A stretch of DNA of 64,000 nt from Limnohabitans sp. T6-20 (lineage in GTDB: Bacteria > Pseudomonadota > Gammaproteobacteria > Burkholderiales > Burkholderiaceae_C), in assembly GCF_003063505.1 (NCBI RefSeq), contig NZ_NERW01000002.1, positions 1-64,000 of the forward strand, given 5' to 3'. The translations under genes were made by a program, and so were the position numbers. Numbering within the stretch: position 1 is the first letter of the stretch; each line of letters begins with the position of its first letter. The notes under the pieces were generated by a model. That model was not told the origin of the DNA and did no database searches. It was given only the letters and a program-made list of their open reading frames with translations. Positions 34,015 to 43,291 of the stretch are shown in pieces.

Positions 34015-35116
34015 TTTAAAAGCCATCAACCAGCAATACCGCCAGGCCCTGGTCGATGCGGCCACGCGGGTCATCGACTCCGGCTGGTATGTGCTGGGCC
34101 AAGAAGTCAAAGCCTTTGAGCAAGACTTTGCCGTCTATTGCGGCGCCACGCACTGCGTTGGCATGGCCAATGGCTTGGACGCGCTGGTGTTGACCCTGCG
34201 TGCCTGGAAAGAAATGGGCAAGCTCCAAGAGGGTGACGAGGTCATCGTGCCCGCCAACACCTACATCGCGAGCGTGTTGGCCATCACCGAAAACGGGCTC
34301 AAGCCAGTGTTGGTGGAACCCGATGAGCGCAGCTTTAACCTTTGCCCCGACAAGGTGCGGGCCGCCATCACGCCCAAGACCAAGGCCATGGTGGCGGTTC
34401 ACCTGTATGGCCAACTCGCGCCCATGAAAGCACTCATGGCGATTGCCCAAGAACATCAGCTGTTGGTGTTAGAAGATTCTGCGCAAGCGCATGGCGCTTC
34501 GGTAGACGGCAAACGGGCAGGCAACTGGGGGCATGCGTCGGGCTTCAGTTTTTACCCCGGCAAGAATTTGGGCGCATTGGGCGACGCGGGGGCAATGACC
34601 ACCAACGATCCCGAACTGGCCCAAACGGTGCGGGCCCTGGGCAACTACGGCAGCCACAAAAAATACGAAAACCTGTACCAAGGGCTCAACAGCCGATTGG
34701 ACGAAATGCAAGCTGCGCTTTTGCGCGTGAAGCTGCAACACCTGGACGCGGAAACACGCGTGCGCCAAGAGATTGCTGTGGCCTATGCCCAGGGCATCAC
34801 CAACCCTTTGGTGCGCCTGCCCATTGGCCCTGATAGCACGCTGGACGCATTGGCCAGTCATGTGTTTCACCTGTTTGTGGTGCGGGTGCAGCAGCGTGCC
34901 GCCTTTCAGGCGCACCTGAAGGCGGCGGACATTGAAACCTTGATCCATTACCCGATTCCACCGCACCAGCAACAGGCGTACAAGGCCTACAGCAGCTTGC
35001 AGCTGCCTTTGACCGAAGCGATCCACAGCGAGGTGGTGAGCTTGCCCATTGGGCCGACCATGACGGCGGCGCAAGTGCAGCAAGTGATTGCCGCTTGCAA
35101 CGCCTACCGCGGTTGA
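33998..35116 (+). CDS. fdtB: dTDP-3-keto-6-deoxyhexose aminotransferase
   Basis: A 372-aa PLP enzyme of the DegT/DnrJ/EryC1 family. It shows [17 protein letters not shown] at the N-terminus, [25 protein letters not shown] (PLP-ring Asp) and [16 protein letters not shown] with the Schiff-base Lys near residue 184. The TYIAS and [11 protein letters not shown] forms match FdtB/QdtB enzymes. It supplies the 3-amino group. Its start overlaps the acetyltransferase gene by 17 bases. Confidence 0.88.
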   Translation: MIPFLDLKAINQQYRQALVDAATRVIDSGWYVLGQEVKAFEQDFAVYCGATHCVGMANGLDALVLTLRAWKEMGKLQEGDEVIVPANTYIASVLAITENGLKPVLVEPDERSFNLCPDKVRAAITPKTKAMVAVHLYGQLAPMKALMAIAQEHQLLVLEDSAQAHGASVDGKRAGNWGHASGFSFYPGKNLGALGDAGAMTTNDPELAQTVRALGNYGSHKKYENLYQGLNSRLDEMQAALLRVKLQHLDAETRVRQEIAVAYAQGITNPLVRLPIGPDSTLDALASHVFHLFVVRVQQRAAFQAHLKAADIETLIHYPIPPHQQQAYKAYSSLQLPLTEAIHSEVVSLPIGPTMTAAQVQQVIAACNAYRG

Positions 35117-35120
35117 TGTT

Positions 35121-36365
35121 TTGACGCTCATCAGGACGAGCCTGCTCAACGCCGTTGCGGTGGGCGTGAAGATGCTCACCTTGCTGGGCATCAACAAAAT
35201 ATTGGCCGTGTATGTGGGCCCTGCGGGTTATGCGGCGCTGGGGCAGTTTCAAAATGCGGTGCAGATGGTCATCACTTTGGCCAGTGGTGGCATCAACACA
35301 GGGGTGACCAAATACACCGCCGAATACCACGAGGACGAGCGCCAGCAAAAGCGGGTCTGGCAAACCGCTGGAACGATTGCCTTGGCAGGCTCGTTCATCT
35401 TGAGCGTGTTGGTCTTGATCTTCAGGGCCGATTTGGCCTTGTGGTTTTTGGGTGACGAGCGCTTGGCCTCGGTGTTCGTTTGGTTTGCCGCCACCTTGGT
35501 GTTGTTTGTTTTCAATACCTTGCTGCTGGCGATATTGAATGGCAAAAAAGACATTCCACGCTATGTGGTGGCCAACATTGCCGGTAGCCTGTTTGCGCTG
35601 GCGGTCACGGCTTGGATGGTGGTGCATTGGGGGCTGTATGGCGCCCTGGTGGCTTTGGCGGTCTACCAGTCCTTGGCGTTTTTTGTGACCCTGGCCCTGT
35701 GCATCAAAACCCCTTGGTTTCATTGGCGGCACCTTTTTGGCCGTTTGGACAAAGAGGTGGCCCAGAATTTGGCCAAGTACACGGCCATGGCCTTGACCTC
35801 TGCGGCCGTGGTGCCCTTGAGCCATATCTTGATTCGCAACCACCTGGGCGAAACATTGGGGTGGGCGGCCGCAGGCTACTGGGAGGCCATGTGGCGATTG
35901 AGCGGTGCCTATTTGATGCTCGTGACCACAACGCTCAGTGTGTATTATTTGCCACGCTTGTCAGAGCTAAAAACCCGGGCCGAAATAAAAAAAGAGATTG
36001 TTGCCGGGTATCGCGTGATATTGCCTGTGGCGGTGGTGTGTTCGTTGTTGGTGTATTTGCTGCGCGAGCCCATTGTCAAAATCTTGTTCACTGAAGATTT
36101 TCTGCCCATGGATGTGCTGTTTTTTTGGCAGCTGATGGGTGATGTATTGAAAATTGCAAGCTGGATTTTTGCATTCGTGATGCTCGGCAAGTCGATGACG
36201 GTGCTGTTTATCTCGACTGAAATTATTTTTTCTGCTGCATTTTTAGGGTTAACCATTATTTTGGTGGAGCATATGGGTTTGGTGGGGGTGTCTGTGGCCC
36301 ATGCGATCAATTACGCTTTGTATTGGGTGGTGGTGGCGTTTTTGGTGAGCCGAAAATTAAAATAA
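35121..36365 (+). CDS. wzx: O-antigen flippase (WzxE-like)
   Basis: A 414-aa polytopic protein of the MOP superfamily with about 12 membrane segments. GINKILAVYVGPAGYAALGQFQN near residue 20-40 and GINTGVTKYTAEY near 60 resemble WzxE, the enterobacterial common antigen flippase, and Fuc4NAc/Fuc3NAc-unit translocases. It moves an undecaprenyl-linked oligosaccharide to the periplasm. No ATG is near the N-terminus. TTG at 35121 was chosen, 4 bases after the fdtB stop; another TTG at 35088 is possible. Its presence alongside Wzm/Wzt indicates two export routes. Confidence 0.88.
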   Translation: MTLIRTSLLNAVAVGVKMLTLLGINKILAVYVGPAGYAALGQFQNAVQMVITLASGGINTGVTKYTAEYHEDERQQKRVWQTAGTIALAGSFILSVLVLIFRADLALWFLGDERLASVFVWFAATLVLFVFNTLLLAILNGKKDIPRYVVANIAGSLFALAVTAWMVVHWGLYGALVALAVYQSLAFFVTLALCIKTPWFHWRHLFGRLDKEVAQNLAKYTAMALTSAAVVPLSHILIRNHLGETLGWAAAGYWEAMWRLSGAYLMLVTTTLSVYYLPRLSELKTRAEIKKEIVAGYRVILPVAVVCSLLVYLLREPIVKILFTEDFLPMDVLFFWQLMGDVLKIASWIFAFVMLGKSMTVLFISTEIIFSAAFLGLTIILVEHMGLVGVSVAHAINYALYWVVVAFLVSRKLK

Positions 36366-36369
36366 AAAT

Positions 36370-37305
36370 ATGACATTTCCTAAAGTTAGCATTGCGATCA
36401 TCACCTACAACCAGAAAGATTTTTTGGGCGAGTGCATTGAGTCTTGTTTGGCCCAAGATTATGAAAATTTTGAAATCGTCATCGCAGACGATGGCTCAAC
36501 AGATGGCACAAAAGAAGTGATATTGCGCTATGCCGCCCAATATCCGACCCTCATAAAACCCGTTTTGGCGGCTAAAAACTCGGGCATCTCTGTCAATTGC
36601 AACAACGCTTGGCGTGCTTGCTCTGGTGAATGGATCAAGACCATTGCAGGCGATGACAAGCTAAAGCCCCAATGCCTGAGTTTGTTTGTGGCGCAAGCTG
36701 CCAAAGACGAGGGAACGTGTGATGCTTATTTTTCGCACATGACGACATTTGACAAAAATGGTGCTGTCAATGAAGTGCGCTTGGATGATTTTTTCTTCGG
36801 CTTGTCAGACGAAGGCAGGTTGAAATTTGCGTTGTACAAAAATCCACTGCCTGCTCCGACTTGTTTCATCAAGAAATCCGCACTCCAGGATGTGGGCTTT
36901 GCAGATGTGGATTTTATGATGCTGGAAGATTATCCTTTGTGGTTCAAGCTGCTCGAATCGAAGAAGAAAATTTCTGCAATTGATGCCTCGACCATTTTTT
37001 ACAGGGTGGGGTTTGGCGTGTCGAATGGGGCCGAGAAGATCTGCAACATTTGGTATGTCCGGTCGCTTCATTTGTTTCGGGTAAAAAAACTGTGGCCCCA
37101 TCTGCATGGCTGGTCTTTGCTGAAAAAGCTGGATGACCTGGCTTATTTTTACCAAAATTCCATAGGCTATAAATTCTTGGGCAATCAAAGGGGTTGGGCT
37201 CATTCGGCCTTGGTGCTTTTGATGGCACCTTTGAGGTTGTTTTCCTTCTTGTTGCTGTCCAAGCGGGTGTTTGCGTGGGTGATTCGCTCCACAACGCTGC
37301 GGTAA
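36370..37305 (+). CDS. Glycosyltransferase family 2
   Basis: A 311-aa GT-A enzyme. It has VSIAIITYNQKDFLGECIES at the N-terminus, IVIADDGSTDGTKEVI near residue 40 and the metal-site region TIAGDDKLKPQCL near 95. A hydrophobic C-terminal segment (about 275-300) may anchor it to the membrane. It is 4 bases after wzx and probably acts in the Wzx/Wzy pathway. The sugar donor is not evident. Confidence 0.83.
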   Translation: MTFPKVSIAIITYNQKDFLGECIESCLAQDYENFEIVIADDGSTDGTKEVILRYAAQYPTLIKPVLAAKNSGISVNCNNAWRACSGEWIKTIAGDDKLKPQCLSLFVAQAAKDEGTCDAYFSHMTTFDKNGAVNEVRLDDFFFGLSDEGRLKFALYKNPLPAPTCFIKKSALQDVGFADVDFMMLEDYPLWFKLLESKKKISAIDASTIFYRVGFGVSNGAEKICNIWYVRSLHLFRVKKLWPHLHGWSLLKKLDDLAYFYQNSIGYKFLGNQRGWAHSALVLLMAPLRLFSFLLLSKRVFAWVIRSTTLR

Positions 37306-37329
37306 TTCATCCAACAAGAAGAAATTGAG

Positions 37330-38325
37330 ATGTCTGACCCGATGAACATGACAAGCTTGGCCAAGGAGCCGCGTGGCCTTGTGGCCGTGACAGGGGCTTC
37401 GGGCTTCATTGGCAAGGTTTTGCTGCCGCAGTTGCTGTCTGCTGGCTGGCGGGTGCGGGTGTTGACGCGTGAGCCGCAAAAGTGGACCGAATCAGCGGGG
37501 GGCGATGTTTTTGTCGGCGATCTGGTGGATACGCGTGATTGGTCTGGCTTTTTGAAGGGGGCGGATGTGGTGATCCATGCCGCTGCAGAAATCCGCCAGC
37601 CCGAGGTGATGATGGCGGTGAATGTGCAAGGCCCCGAAAGGCTGCTGCATGCGGCAGTGGCCGCGGGTGTGCGGCGTTGGGTGCAGCTATCGAGTGTGGG
37701 GGCCTATGGGCCTGTTTTTGAGGGTTGTGTGGATGAGCACAGCCCCGAGAAACCCGCAGGGCCCTACGAGAAGACCAAAACCCTGTTTGATCAGCTGCTG
37801 CGCGATGCGTCGAGGCTGGGACAATTGGAGGTTTGCATTGTCAGACCGAGCAATGTGTATGGCCCCGGCATGGTGAACCAGTCGCTGTTTCAGATGATGA
37901 ACATGATTCGCCGTGGATGGTTCGCCTACATGGGGCCCGCGGGTGCATCGGCCAACTATGTGCATGTGAATGATGTGGTCAGTGCTTTGCTGCTGTGCGC
38001 AGCGCTGCCGCAGGCTTCGGGCAAGACCTACAACGTATCGGATTGGTCGACCATGGAGGACTTGGTCGAGGCGATGGCCAAGGGCATGGGTGTATCTGCA
38101 CCCACGCGCAGATGGCCTTTGGGCTTCATGATGTTGTTGGCAAGGTCTCTGCAATGGTTGCCGCGTTGGCCCTTGACGGTGGCGCGTGTGCGAGCCTTGA
38201 GCGGGCGTGCTCGGTATTCGACGCAGCGGATCGAAGAAGATTTGGGTTGGCGTGTTTCGGTGCCGGTGGTTCGCGGGATGCAGGCCTTGTCGACTCAGGG
38301 ACACTGTGCGGACGCGCAGACCTAA
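37330..38325 (+). CDS. NAD-dependent epimerase/reductase (extended SDR)
   Basis: A 331-aa protein. It has VAVTGASGFIGKVLLPQLL near residue 17 (cofactor site), LSSVGAYGP (catalytic Ser) and YEKTKTLFDQ (Y-x3-K). A C-terminal hydrophobic stretch around 255-280 contains MLLARSLQWLP. It resembles 4-reductases/epimerases of O-antigen loci (WbpV/FnlB-like SDRs), but a specific reaction cannot be assigned. It is the only SDR in the GC-rich part that might replace the missing RfbD or pair with a PGT as in the WbpV-WbpL type. Start ATG at 37330. Confidence 0.78.
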   Translation: MSDPMNMTSLAKEPRGLVAVTGASGFIGKVLLPQLLSAGWRVRVLTREPQKWTESAGGDVFVGDLVDTRDWSGFLKGADVVIHAAAEIRQPEVMMAVNVQGPERLLHAAVAAGVRRWVQLSSVGAYGPVFEGCVDEHSPEKPAGPYEKTKTLFDQLLRDASRLGQLEVCIVRPSNVYGPGMVNQSLFQMMNMIRRGWFAYMGPAGASANYVHVNDVVSALLLCAALPQASGKTYNVSDWSTMEDLVEAMAKGMGVSAPTRRWPLGFMMLLARSLQWLPRWPLTVARVRALSGRARYSTQRIEEDLGWRVSVPVVRGMQALSTQGHCADAQT

Positions 38326-38369
38326 GATTTGGCAAATACTGAGTGAACAATTTTGAGTTAACAGGGTGA

Positions 38370-39617
38370 ATGATGTTTGAGACAAATTTTGCGCCGCTGA
38401 GTCGTGCAAGCAGGCTGTGGGCTTGGGTGTTGATGCTGGCTGCGCTGGTGTTTTCACCCATTTACGTGTACGCCAGTGGCTTGCCGCAACCCGCGCACGT
38501 GGTGATGTTGGTGGCGGCTGTGGCGCTCATATTTTTGAACTTGGAGCGGTGCAAAAATCTGCTGAAGGGGAATGTCCCTGGCGTTTTGTTTTTGGCTCTG
38601 GTGGCGGTCATCAATGCCGCTTATGCCGTGTATTACCAGGACAAAGGCTTCATTGTCGGCACGGTTTATTGGGTCTATGGTTATTTGTTGTTGCTAGCAG
38701 TGTTGTGCATGGCCCGTGATGAATGGGTGGCGACGTGGACGGCGCGATTCATCCTTGTTGCATTGAGCCTGGTTATTTTTGCCTATGTGGTGGGCTGGGG
38801 TGGGTACACCTGGTGGCCCAGATACCAGTATTTCTTCAATGGCCCCAATCAGTTGGCCTATTACGCCATGTGCTTGTTTTTGGTTTATGTGGCGGTTAAC
38901 CGTGGCAAGCTGAGCTGGGACTTTTATGCAGCTTATGCGTTGATGATTTTTGTGGTGATCACGACGGGTGGCAGAAGCGCGTATTTGGCTGTTGCCCCCT
39001 TGGTGGCGCTTGTGTTGTGGATGAGTCGGAAAAGTCTTTTGAAGTTGATTCTGGTCTTGCTGATTTCGGGGTTGACCAGTTTTATTTTTGAGCCTTTGTG
39101 CTTGCCTGCGTTCAAGCCTGGAGCCAATGGCAACCAGTATGTGGACTGTCATGTGAAGCCGGAGCCTGGTACAGCCGAGTCTCGTTTCATTGCAGCCGAT
39201 ACGGCGATTCGAATGACCGACTTGAGCACAGAAAAAGAGGTGACTGACCACAAGTCAGTGCACAAACAGCTGCTGGCGCGCGGCTACTTGCGTTTCATTG
39301 AGAGCCCGCAGTATCTTTTGTACGGCGCAGGGCAAGGTCGTGATGAGCGATTTGGTGATGTCGATGGGTTTGTCTACGAAATTCACTCATCTTTGATGGC
39401 CGTTGTTTTTTACTATGGCGTTCTAGGCTTGTTGCTGTTTCTGGCTTTTGTTTGGAAGCTTTTCCCGGTGAAGCAAAACCTGTTTTTCTTGACGCCGTTG
39501 TTCGTTTATGGCTTGTTCACTTACGGATTGCGAACACCTTATTTTTGGATCGCGTTGGGTTTCTTGGCTTTGATGCCGAGTTTGCTGACGACATCGAAAG
39601 CGCCAGTGGATGACTGA
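38370..39617 (+). CDS. O-antigen polymerase/ligase family protein (Wzy-like)
   Basis: A 415-aa protein with about 11-12 hydrophobic segments and one large periplasmic loop (about residues 238-325). The loop is followed by EIHSSLMAVVFYYGVLGLLLFL, the HS...G-x-L-G pattern of Wzy_C/WaaL proteins. Arg in GGRSAY near residue 192 is the usual conserved basic residue of the preceding loop. WaaL and Wzy cannot be separated safely; context beside Wzx and PglC favours the polymerase. ATG at 38370, overlapping the next gene by 8 bases. Confidence 0.75.
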   Translation: MMFETNFAPLSRASRLWAWVLMLAALVFSPIYVYASGLPQPAHVVMLVAAVALIFLNLERCKNLLKGNVPGVLFLALVAVINAAYAVYYQDKGFIVGTVYWVYGYLLLLAVLCMARDEWVATWTARFILVALSLVIFAYVVGWGGYTWWPRYQYFFNGPNQLAYYAMCLFLVYVAVNRGKLSWDFYAAYALMIFVVITTGGRSAYLAVAPLVALVLWMSRKSLLKLILVLLISGLTSFIFEPLCLPAFKPGANGNQYVDCHVKPEPGTAESRFIAADTAIRMTDLSTEKEVTDHKSVHKQLLARGYLRFIESPQYLLYGAGQGRDERFGDVDGFVYEIHSSLMAVVFYYGVLGLLLFLAFVWKLFPVKQNLFFLTPLFVYGLFTYGLRTPYFWIALGFLALMPSLLTTSKAPVDD

Positions 39618-40770
39618 GGCTAAAAAACCATTGCTGTATTTTGTGGCGTCTCAACCGATGAGTGTGGTGGCTTTTTTGCTGCCCCATTTGAAAGGACTGA
39701 CACCACACGCCAGACTGCGAGTGCTGGCCAATACACAAGAGGCCGATTTGTTGTCACGGCGTGGTTTGGACGTGCCGGTGGAATGTGTGGCCATTGAACG
39801 GCACATTCGGATTTGGCAGGATGTGTTGGCTTTGGTGGCTTTGTACAAGTCGTTCGTTGTGAACAAACCAGATGCGGTGCACACCATCACGCCCAAGGCG
39901 GGCTTGCTGGGCATGGTCGCGGCATGGCTTGCACGGGTGCCGGTGCGGGTGCACAGTTTTACGGGGCAGGTTTGGGTCACGCGCCGTGGGCCGATGCGTT
40001 GGCTGCTGAAGGCGGCTGACAAATGCATTGCAGCCTTGGCGACCGATGTGCTGGTGGACAGCCCGTCGCAACGCGCTTTTTTGATCGCGCAAGGTGTGGT
40101 GAGGCCTGAGCGCAGCACGGTGTTGGGCGCTGGGTCAATTTGTGGGGTGAACACGCAGCGCTTTTGCCCAAGCGCTGAGGTGCGGCAGGCAGTGCGCGCT
40201 GAGTTGGGCACCCCTGCAGATGTCTTGGTGTGCCTGTATTTGGGCAGACTGAACCGCGACAAGGGTGTGCTGGATTTGGCCAGTGCCTTTGGCCAAGTGG
40301 CCAAGGCGCATCCGCATGCAGAGCTTTGGGTGGTGGGGCCTGATGAAGCGAATTGGTTTGAGCAGATGCAAGCCCTGATGGGCGATGCGAATAGACAAGT
40401 CAAACGGGTGGGCTTTACGCCTGAGCCTGAGCGCTTTATGCAAGCGGCCGATTTGTTTTGTCTGTCCAGCTACCGCGAGGGTTTTGGGTCTTCGGTGATT
40501 GAGGCGGCGGCCTGTGGCGTGCCTGCTTTGGCATCACGCATTTATGGGTTAACCGATGCCGTGAAGGAGGGGCAAACCGGCTGGATGCACGAGGCGGGCC
40601 ATGTGCAGGATTTGGCCCAGCAGCTCCACACCTTGTTGGCCAACCCTGCTGATTTGGCCGTCAAAGGGCAAGCGGCTCGGCAATACGCCCAAACGGTGTT
40701 TGCAGAAGAGGCCATTACCGAGGCGATGGTGCAGTTTTATAAGAAGCGCTTGAATGAAACGACTGTTTGA
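39610..40770 (+). CDS. Glycosyltransferase family 4 (PglA/WbpH-like)
   Basis: A 386-aa GT-B enzyme. The N-terminal domain has VHTITPKAGLLGMVAAWLARVP near residue 95. The C-terminal domain has LYLGRLNRDKGVLDLASAF and SSYREGFGSSVIEAAACGVPAL, the E-x7-E motif of GT4. It probably adds the second sugar on the lipid-linked bacillosamine-type residue made by the next genes. It overlaps both neighbours (8 bases upstream, 17 downstream). Confidence 0.88.
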   Translation: MTEAKKPLLYFVASQPMSVVAFLLPHLKGLTPHARLRVLANTQEADLLSRRGLDVPVECVAIERHIRIWQDVLALVALYKSFVVNKPDAVHTITPKAGLLGMVAAWLARVPVRVHSFTGQVWVTRRGPMRWLLKAADKCIAALATDVLVDSPSQRAFLIAQGVVRPERSTVLGAGSICGVNTQRFCPSAEVRQAVRAELGTPADVLVCLYLGRLNRDKGVLDLASAFGQVAKAHPHAELWVVGPDEANWFEQMQALMGDANRQVKRVGFTPEPERFMQAADLFCLSSYREGFGSSVIEAAACGVPALASRIYGLTDAVKEGQTGWMHEAGHVQDLAQQLHTLLANPADLAVKGQAARQYAQTVFAEEAITEAMVQFYKKRLNETTV

Positions 40771-41347
40771 TTGTGTGGCCGCGTTGCTGGCTTTGCTGTT
40801 GCTGGCCTTGCCTTTGTTGGTTTTGGTTTGGCTCATTCGCCGCAAGCTGGGCAGCCCTGTGCTTTTTCGTCAGGTGCGTCCGGGTTTGCATGGGCAACCG
40901 TTCACCATGGTCAAGTTTCGCACCATGACCGATGAGCGTGGTACAGATGGGGCGTTGCTGCCCGATGCGCAGCGCATGACACCCTTTGGCCGCTTTTTGC
41001 GTGCCACCAGCTTGGACGAACTGCCTGAGCTGTGGAATGTGTTGCGCGGTGAGATGAGCCTGGTGGGGCCACGGCCTTTGTTGATGGAATATTTGCCGCT
41101 CTATACGCCTGAACAAGCTCGCCGCCATGAGGTGCGCCCCGGAATCACGGGTTGGGCTCAGGTGAATGGCCGCAATGCCATCAGTTGGCCAGACAAGTTT
41201 GCATTGGATGTTTGGTATGTCGACAACCAGAGCCTGTGGCTGGACATCAAGATACTGTGGATGACGGTGCGCAAGGTGTTGGTGCGCGATGGGATCAGCG
41301 CGGCAGGCGAGGCGACCATGTCTAAATTCACGGGGTCAGAGTCTTGA
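40754..41347 (+). CDS. Initiating phosphoglycosyl transferase (PglC-like)
   Basis: A 197-aa monotopic membrane enzyme. It has a single N-terminal hydrophobic re-entrant helix (residues 2-30), KFRTMTDERG, TSLDELPELWNVLRGEMSLV (the catalytic Asp-Glu pair) and GPRPLLMEYLPLY. The short form lacks the four-helix N-terminal part of WcaJ/WbaP, as in PglC. It transfers a phospho-sugar (likely diacetylbacillosamine-phosphate) from UDP to undecaprenyl phosphate, starting the repeat unit. Confidence 0.92.
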   Translation: MKRLFDCVAALLALLLLALPLLVLVWLIRRKLGSPVLFRQVRPGLHGQPFTMVKFRTMTDERGTDGALLPDAQRMTPFGRFLRATSLDELPELWNVLRGEMSLVGPRPLLMEYLPLYTPEQARRHEVRPGITGWAQVNGRNAISWPDKFALDVWYVDNQSLWLDIKILWMTVRKVLVRDGISAAGEATMSKFTGSES

Positions 41348-42000
41348 AACGTTTTGCCATTTTTGGGGCCAGCGGCTATGGCCGTGAGGTGATGCCTCTG
41401 GTGCGCCAGCAGTTGCAGGCCGATTTGGCGGCGGGCTTGGCCGATCTGGTGTTTGTGGACGATCAGCCGAGCGCGCCTGTGCTCAACGGGCAACGGGTGC
41501 TGACTTATGCCCAGTGGTTGGCCGAGCCTGCCAGCAGTCGCCACATGAATGTGGCCATTGCCAACAGCCAGGTGCGACAAAAGCTGGTGGCACGTTGCGC
41601 GGCCGATGGCGTGCTGTTTTTTGAAGCGCGTGCGGCCAACGTGGTGCAGCTGGACGATGTGCAGCTGGGTGAGGGGGCTGTGTTGTGTCCCTTTGTCACG
41701 CTGACGAGCAATGTGCGGATTGGCCAACATTTCCACGGCAATATTTACAGCTATGTGGCCCATGATTGTGTGATTGGCGACTTCGTGACCTTTGCGCCGG
41801 GTGTGATGTGCAACGGCAATGTGCATGTTGAGGATCACGCCTACATTGGTACGGGCGCGGTCATCAAACAGGGTTTGCCTGGTGCGCCATTGGTCATTGG
41901 CCGTGGTGCGGTGGTGGGCATGGGTGCGGTGGTCACCAAGAGTGTGCCGCCGGGGGTGACGGTGGTGGGTAGTCCGGCCCGACCTTTGATCAAGAACTGA
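41344..42000 (+). CDS. UDP-4-amino-sugar N-acetyltransferase (PglD-like)
   Basis: A 218-aa protein. An N-terminal nucleotide-sugar-binding Rossmann-like domain (FAIFGASGYGREVMPLV) is followed by a left-handed beta-helix (residues 95-218) with HDCVIGDFVTFAPGVMCNGN; its His is the catalytic base in PglD. TTG at 41344 is the start, overlapping the pglC-like stop by 4 bases. It acetylates the C4 amine of UDP-4-amino-4,6-dideoxy-GlcNAc. Confidence 0.88.
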   Translation: MKRFAIFGASGYGREVMPLVRQQLQADLAAGLADLVFVDDQPSAPVLNGQRVLTYAQWLAEPASSRHMNVAIANSQVRQKLVARCAADGVLFFEARAANVVQLDDVQLGEGAVLCPFVTLTSNVRIGQHFHGNIYSYVAHDCVIGDFVTFAPGVMCNGNVHVEDHAYIGTGAVIKQGLPGAPLVIGRGAVVGMGAVVTKSVPPGVTVVGSPARPLIKN

Positions 42001-42010
42001 AAAACTCAAG

Positions 42011-43225
42011 ATGTTGAATACCCCTTTTTCTGCTTGGCCCAGTTTTACCGCCGAAGAGGCCGATGCGGTGCATCGTGTGGTGATGTCCAGCAAGGTCAAT
42101 TATTGGACGGGCACTGAGACCCGTGAGTTTGAAAATGAGTTTGCCGCTTGGTGCGGCACTGCGCACGCTGTGGCACTGGCCAACGGTACGCTGGCGCTGG
42201 ATGTGGCGCTGAAGGCTTTGGGTATTGGCCCGGGGGACGAGGTGGTGGTGACGCCCCGCACGTTCATTGCGTCGATTTCGTGCGTGGTCAATGCGGGGGC
42301 GGTGCCGGTGTTTGCCGACGTAGAGGCTGATTCGGGCAATGTGTCTGCACGCACGATAGACGCAGTGCTGACGCCCCGAACCAAAGCCGTTATTTGTGTG
42401 CATTTGGCAGGTTGGCCTTGTGATATGGACCCGATCATGGCGCTGGCCGCGCAGCATGACTTGAAGGTGATTGAGGATTGTGCGCAGGCGCATGGGGCAC
42501 GCTACAAAGGCCGCCCCGTGGGCAGCATTGGCCATGTGGGGGCGTGGAGTTTTTGCCAAGACAAAATCATGACCACCGGCGGCGAGGGTGGCATGGTGAC
42601 CACCAATGACGAGGCGCTGTGGCGAGCCATGTGGGCTTACAAAGACCATGGTAAAAGTTTTGAAGCCGTTTATGAGCGCCAGCACCCACCAGGCTTCAGG
42701 TGGTTGCATGAGAGCTTTGGCACCAATTGGCGCATGCTGGAGATGCAGGCGGTGATTGGGCGCATTCAACTTCGCCGCATGCCTGAGTGGGCCGCAGCAC
42801 GCAAGCGCAATGCTGAGGCTATTTGGGCGACGTGCCGCGAGTTTTCGGCGTTGCGGGTGCCGCAAGTTAAGTGCGCGAGCTGCCCTGGCGCTTGTCACGC
42901 AGCTGGCGCAAGTTGTGAGCATGCGCATTACAAGTGTTATGTGTATCTGCAGCCAGAGCGTTTGGCCCCGGGGTGGTCACAAGACCGGGTTGTGGAGTCC
43001 ATCACCGCTGAGGGCGTGCCTTGCTACCAAGGGTCATGCTCAGAGGTGTATCTTGAAAAGGCGTTTGACGGCACCGGCTGGCGTCCTCAAGAACGCCTGC
43101 CCGTGGCCAAGATGTTGGGCGAGACATCCATCATGTTTTTGGTGCACCCAACACTGACCGAGGCTGAAGTGGCCAAGACGTGTGATGTGGTACGCCGGGT
43201 GATGGGTTTGGCAAGCCGACCTTGA
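42011..43225 (+). CDS. UDP-4-amino-sugar aminotransferase (PglE-like) with Cys-rich insert
   Basis: A 404-aa PLP aminotransferase of the DegT family. It shows VVTPRTFIASISCVV, IEDCAQAHGARYKG (PLP Asp) and WSFCQDKIMTTGGEGGM with the Schiff-base Lys. It converts the 4-keto intermediate from the PglF-like enzyme to a 4-amine. Unusual is a segment near residue 285-305 with five Cys in CASCPGACHAAGASCEHAHY, just before the region HAHYKCYVYLQPE, where relatives normally read directly HAYYKYY. It may bind metal or be a neutral insertion. Confidence 0.88.
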   Translation: MLNTPFSAWPSFTAEEADAVHRVVMSSKVNYWTGTETREFENEFAAWCGTAHAVALANGTLALDVALKALGIGPGDEVVVTPRTFIASISCVVNAGAVPVFADVEADSGNVSARTIDAVLTPRTKAVICVHLAGWPCDMDPIMALAAQHDLKVIEDCAQAHGARYKGRPVGSIGHVGAWSFCQDKIMTTGGEGGMVTTNDEALWRAMWAYKDHGKSFEAVYERQHPPGFRWLHESFGTNWRMLEMQAVIGRIQLRRMPEWAAARKRNAEAIWATCREFSALRVPQVKCASCPGACHAAGASCEHAHYKCYVYLQPERLAPGWSQDRVVESITAEGVPCYQGSCSEVYLEKAFDGTGWRPQERLPVAKMLGETSIMFLVHPTLTEAEVAKTCDVVRRVMGLASRP

Positions 43226-43291
43226 CCCTGCTCGAATTTGACCGATGGCGTCCTCTTGTCATATCCGCGTAGCGCTTATTCATGGTTTGAA

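Noticed and set aside
34797..35843. 348-codon open frame on the minus strand
   Set aside because: Antisense to fdtB and wzx, low-complexity His/Gln content, no recognisable domain.
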